8,746 nucleotides of DNA, from assembly GCA_021828635.1 (NCBI GenBank), contig JAJZEJ010000490.1, forward strand, positions 1 through 8,746, in the 5' to 3' direction. This DNA is from Chloroflexota bacterium (GTDB taxonomy: Bacteria > Chloroflexota > Ktedonobacteria > Ktedonobacterales > Ktedonobacteraceae). A program made the translations under genes and the position numbers. Below, one piece after another: positions 6,120 to 8,746 of the stretch. Position 1 is the stretch's first letter. Every line of letters begins with the position of its first letter. Under the pieces are notes generated by a model. The model had not been told where the DNA came from. It did not search any database and saw nothing but the letters and a program-made list of their open reading frames with translations.

Positions 6120-8216
6120 TTACTTCCCCATGCGCAATTTATAGACTTTAATGGCTACTTGAAGCGTGAGCCAGTTGGAACGCTCTTGCAGGTCAATATC
6201 GCAGAGCGATTGCAGACGTTCCAGACGCTGGATGAGCGTATTACGATGCACGAAGAGCCGTTCTGAAGTCTTGGTCAGGTTGCCTGCGCATTCCAGATAC
6301 GTCTCCAGCGTATCGAGCAGTTCGGTATTTTTGCGTTGATCATAGCTATCGATATGCGCAACCTGGTCCTGATAGACATCGCGCAGATCATCCATGTGCG
6401 CGATTTTATAGAGGTAGCGATAGACACCGAGGTCGTTAAAGTGTGTCACAGTGCATTGGGGAGATGTCTCATTCTGACTATCATACTGACTCTGGCCCAT
6501 TTGTAACGCCTCCTGCGCCTCAGCAAAGCCACGCCGATAATCCTGAATATGCTGGCAAGGATTGCCGATGCCAATAGCCAGGCGAACCGTATATTCATGT
6601 TGAAGTTGGCGAGCCAGTTCTTGCAACCAGGATTTGAGACGCAGACCGGAGGGGTCTTTGCTGAGTGCCACGATGCAGGTCAGGATATTCTCCTGCTCGT
6701 GCAGAATAGAACCGGGATAGCTATCCTGAACACGGCGACGGATAAGCGTACAGGTGCGCTTATACATGGCCTGGAGCGTTGTTCCCTGCGAATAAGACTC
6801 CTCGTCGGCGTCTTGTGCGCGATTAGCCACAGCAGGCAGGCGAGTTTCTTTGGGACGCACACTCGCACCAGCACTGGCATCTTGTTTTGTATCATTAACA
6901 GGCGCAATCTCGATCATCACAACAGCATGCACCTTGCTGAGATCGCAGCCCAAAAAATTGGCGCGTTGCCGCAACGACTCTTCACTCTCACTTGTCCCTT
7001 GTTGAAGATCCTCAAAAAAACCCTTGACCAGATTCTTTTGTGCTAGCATATTAACCAGATAGCTGTTCTTGATAGCAATAGCTGCCTGGTTGGCAATAGT
7101 GGTCAGCAGCGTCTGATCTTCTGGAGTATAACGGCGAGCGCGATTAGAGTAGCAGTTAATCAGGCCAAGTTGCTCAGTACCCGCTATGAGTGGGGCCGAT
7201 ACCAGAGCTTTATACTGCGAGTCTTTCAGTGGATTGATCTGTTCAAGCGAGAACTCGCTACCGATTATGTTATCAGTGCGACTAGCTGGTTGCGTTCCCT
7301 CGTTGAGGGCGCGTAGTTGATCGAGCATCTGGTGATCAACGTCGATGGGACGAACATGGGCGCGTTCATTCAGGTTCGGCGAGGTCGCCCGCACAAAGAG
7401 ACGACGCTGATGACGGCTATGCTCACTGCTTGGCTCACGTGTCTGATCCATCAGTAGAATAACACACAGATCAGCCTCCATAATTTGCACGGTCAACGTC
7501 GCTAGCGAGCGCAGCATATCGTCCAGGTAGAGACCGGAACTAATCGTCTGGCTCAAGATGGAGAGCGAGGTCATGATGCTTAATTTGCGTTGCGTATTCT
7601 CGTAGAGTTGGGCATTCTCAATGGCACTGGCAACCAGCGCGGCAGTATTGCTGATGAAACGCTGATGCTGTTCCGTAAAATCGTGCGGCGCGGTAGCCTG
7701 AAGCGTGATGACGCCGACCAGATGACGATCTTTAGCGATAATGGGAACCGTCATGATTGACTGAAATTTCTCTTCCTCTAGTTCTGGAAAGTAGTAGAAA
7801 CGCGGATCATCCATTGCGGACTCTTTGAGGAAGACGGGCGTGCGATGCAATGCGACCCAACCAGCAATACCCTCGCCGAGCGCCATATGGATTTTGCCAA
7901 CTAGATGCTGATGCTTCTCGCTTGCCCCTGCCAGCACAAGCTGCTCCTTCTCTTTCTCATAGATATAAATGAAGGCAATTTGGCAGGAAGTCGCACGCAC
8001 AACGACATCGACGAGATGCTGAAGCACATCATCCAGGTGCAAAGTAGAGCCAATTGTAGAGATAACCTCGTTGAGAAGCGCATTCTCCTGTGTGCGTATG
8101 TCCAACGTGTGACGAAGCTCGCTGTTTTCGGCCCGCAACTGTGTCAGTAGTAAATCCGCTCCGTCCGCAGATGAACCATCACAGAGCTGATGATTGGTAC
8201 CGGTCTTAGAAGACAT
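6120..8216 (-). CDS. GAF-GAF-PucR/CdaR-type transcriptional regulator
   Basis: The 698-residue product (from ATG 8216) begins with a polar segment and a short coiled coil (about 20-52). A first GAF domain follows at about 60-202, including GEGIAGWVA and SIMTVPIIAKDRHLVGVITL. A second lies at about 220-383, including ALVSAPLIAGTEQLGLINCY and FTEQ/YTPEDQ-type ends. Residues about 395-575 look like the PucR/CdaR GGDEF-like region (RANFLGCDLSKVHAVVMIEI, later VRLAIGIGNPCQHIQDYRRG and FAEAQEAL). It is interrupted by a polar, probably disordered stretch at about 437-480. The C-terminal helix-turn-helix at about 633-676 (LLDTLETYLECAGNLTKTSE and HRNTLIQRLERLQSL) is the PucR-type HTH_30. GAF domains usually bind small ligands, so it should couple a metabolite or redox signal to transcription. 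The ligand is unknown. It is divergent from purU. Confidence 0.92.
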   Translation of the reverse strand: MSSKTGTNHQLCDGSSADGADLLLTQLRAENSELRHTLDIRTQENALLNEVISTIGSTLHLDDVLQHLVDVVVRATSCQIAFIYIYEKEKEQLVLAGASEKHQHLVGKIHMALGEGIAGWVALHRTPVFLKESAMDDPRFYYFPELEEEKFQSIMTVPIIAKDRHLVGVITLQATAPHDFTEQHQRFISNTAALVASAIENAQLYENTQRKLSIMTSLSILSQTISSGLYLDDMLRSLATLTVQIMEADLCVILLMDQTREPSSEHSRHQRRLFVRATSPNLNERAHVRPIDVDHQMLDQLRALNEGTQPASRTDNIIGSEFSLEQINPLKDSQYKALVSAPLIAGTEQLGLINCYSNRARRYTPEDQTLLTTIANQAAIAIKNSYLVNMLAQKNLVKGFFEDLQQGTSESEESLRQRANFLGCDLSKVHAVVMIEIAPVNDTKQDASAGASVRPKETRLPAVANRAQDADEESYSQGTTLQAMYKRTCTLIRRRVQDSYPGSILHEQENILTCIVALSKDPSGLRLKSWLQELARQLQHEYTVRLAIGIGNPCQHIQDYRRGFAEAQEALQMGQSQYDSQNETSPQCTVTHFNDLGVYRYLYKIAHMDDLRDVYQDQVAHIDSYDQRKNTELLDTLETYLECAGNLTKTSERLFVHRNTLIQRLERLQSLCDIDLQERSNWLTLQVAIKVYKLRMGK

Positions 8217-8220
8217 ACAA

Positions 8221-8226
8221 CCTCCT
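8221..8226 (-). promoter_or_regulatory. Ribosome binding site that decides the GAF regulator start
   Basis: Reverse-strand AGGAGG lies four bases before ATG 8216. The longer frame from GTG 8246 has no such site, and it would read through this one as codons. Confidence 0.65.
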
Positions 8227-8234
8227 GAGTAAAC

Positions 8235-8246
8235 GTGAAATTTCAC
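8235..8246. repeat. 12-bp perfect palindrome GTGAAATTTCAC next to the GAF regulator start
   Basis: The dyad lies eight bases upstream of the ribosome binding site of the GAF regulator. A half-related ATTTCACTC occurs again at 8394-8402. It is a reasonable operator candidate in the leader, or a weak hairpin in the transcript. Confidence 0.4.
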
Positions 8247-8252
8247 TCATAA

Positions 8253-8467
8253 ACAGGGGTATGTACCTATCACCGCTGCAACCATTGGAACGGTGGGTCG
8301 GAGAGGCCACGTTGTTCTCGACGATGGAGAACCCAATTACGCTATCTAAGCATAGAGGCGATCACCGGAGTGAAACAGCTTGTTCCTTCAAACATTTCAC
8401 TCGCAGAATCGCCTGACAAAAAATACAATGTGGACGTTGTGTACATACCTGTATAGAAGTCATTGTA
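8253..8467. promoter_or_regulatory. Divergent intergenic region with several dyads
   Basis: ACAGGGGTATGTAC (8253-8266) returns inverted as GTACATACCTGT (8441-8452), apart from a two-base insertion. TACAATG (8424-8430) is inverted at 8461-8467, over the predicted minus-strand -10 box. GTTCTC (8314-8319) pairs with GAGAAC (8327-8332) around 7 bases. No gene is seen here. The sites could serve regulation of the GAF regulator, purU or both. Confidence 0.3.
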
Positions 8468-8490
8468 CCCACTTTCTAGCCTTTCGTCCA
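8462..8490 (-). promoter_or_regulatory. Candidate promoter for the GAF regulator
   Basis: Read on the minus strand, TGGACG (8490-8485, four of six), 17 bases and TACAAT (8467-8462, five of six) form a plausible promoter. It implies a leader of about 240 bases before ATG 8216, which is long, so other starts nearer the gene cannot be excluded. Confidence 0.3.
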
Positions 8491-8526
8491 GTCCCTCTTG
8501 CAATATAAACAAAGCAAAGTTAGGTA

Positions 8527-8556
8527 TTGACATGACCCCCATGAGAAACATAGTAT
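8527..8556 (+). promoter_or_regulatory. Predicted promoter for purU
   Basis: A perfect TTGACA (8527-8532), an 18-base spacer and TAGTAT (8551-8556, four of six) point to a housekeeping-type promoter. Transcription would start near 8563, about 96 bases before GTG 8659. Confidence 0.5.
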
Positions 8557-8658
8557 TAATTATTCAAACGAACAGTGATGGGTTTAGCATAGTCCGTCAC
8601 CTGGGATTAACGATAGAGCTATGCATAAAACTATGTTGTAAAGGTGGAAAGGTTCGAC

Positions 8659-8746
8659 GTGGCAGTACAACAATCAACAATCACATTACTCATCTCTTGT
8701 CCCGACCAGCCCGGCATCGTCGCGACAATCTCTAATTTCATCTTCG
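8659..8746 (+). CDS. purU: Formyltetrahydrofolate deformylase, N-terminal part (cut by window edge)
   Basis: The first 29 codons read (M/V)AVQQSTITLLISCPDQPGIV followed by ATISNFIF. This is the start of the N-terminal ACT domain of PurU, whose family signature there is LLISCPDRPGIVAAVSNFI. PurU hydrolyses 10-formyltetrahydrofolate to formate and tetrahydrofolate, balancing the cytoplasmic one-carbon pool and feeding formate to purine synthesis. The catalytic formyltransferase-fold domain lies beyond the window. AAAGG (8648-8652) six bases before GTG 8659 supports this start. An in-frame GTG at 8644 has a poorer site, and a stop at 8626-8628 rules out anything longer. Its ACT domain in relatives is a regulatory glycine/methionine-type sensor. 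It is divergent from the GAF-PucR regulator. Confidence 0.88.
   Translation, partial: MAVQQSTITLLISCPDQPGIVATISNFIF

Noticed and set aside
6089..6151. 20-codon plus-strand ORF with AAGGAG six bases before its ATG
   Set aside because: It is antisense to the end of the GAF regulator, has no promoter in view and no recognisable product; one such site per window is expected by chance.
8217..8246. GTG 8246 as start of the GAF regulator
   Set aside because: It would translate through the strong AGGAGG that serves ATG 8216 and has no site of its own.
8206..8250. 14-codon minus-strand ORF overlapping the start of the GAF regulator
   Set aside because: No ribosome binding site precedes ATG 8250; the overlap with the regulator start looks accidental.
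8463..8735. 90-residue plus-strand ORF across the divergent region into purU
   Set aside because: It overlaps purU in another frame, lacks a ribosome site and covers the predicted promoters.

Overview
The window looks like a chromosomal accessory or regulatory stretch from a moderate-GC, soil-type bacterium with elaborate signalling. I lean towards Chloroflexota of the Ktedonobacteria type. This is inference from the mix of genes: an XRE/NB-ARC/kinesin-light-chain-type TPR protein, an ECF sigma factor with a zinc-finger partner, a GAF/GAF/PucR-type regulator, a small F420/FMN split-barrel protein and a FlaR-like P-loop kinase. No rRNA, tRNA, CRISPR array, transposase or complete insertion sequence was seen.

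Layout. Bases 1-120 (minus strand) hold an open frame that begins straight after a stop codon and resembles the C-terminal part of a bacterial sugar transferase; it runs off the left edge and is probably a remnant. Bases 121-494 are AT-rich and have no convincing gene, but they carry a good promoter (346-375) for an ECF-type sigma factor (495-1112, plus). Convergent to it is a small soluble protein with two anti-sigma-like zinc-finger units, the second degenerate (1199-1660, minus). A perfect 20-bp palindrome sits at their junction. Divergent from the zinc-finger gene is the largest gene, a 948-residue STAND regulator with an XRE helix-turn-helix, an NB-ARC NTPase and about 11 TPRs (1886-4732, plus). 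Its promoter is followed directly by nearly three copies of an 11-bp repeat, which looks like an operator.

Next come a FlaR/topology-modulation-type P-loop kinase (4982-5551, plus) and, convergent to it, a small deazaflavin/FMN-type split-barrel oxidoreductase (5580-5933, minus). A 21-bp-arm hairpin (6009-6057) separates that gene from a 698-residue GAF-GAF-PucR-like regulator (6120-8216, minus). The regulator is divergent from the first 29 codons of purU, formyltetrahydrofolate deformylase, at the right edge (8659-8746, plus). The divergent 442-bp spacer carries candidate promoters for both genes and several small dyads.

How the parts may work together. The most interesting unit is 495-4732: an ECF sigma factor, a two-unit zinc-finger protein without a membrane segment, and an NTP-dependent DNA-binding STAND protein with repeats at its own promoter. 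I infer, but cannot show, that these form a regulatory module. In it the zinc-finger protein would hold the sigma factor and the STAND protein would sense a ligand through its TPR arm and control transcription. The right half looks like ordinary metabolic and regulatory genes.
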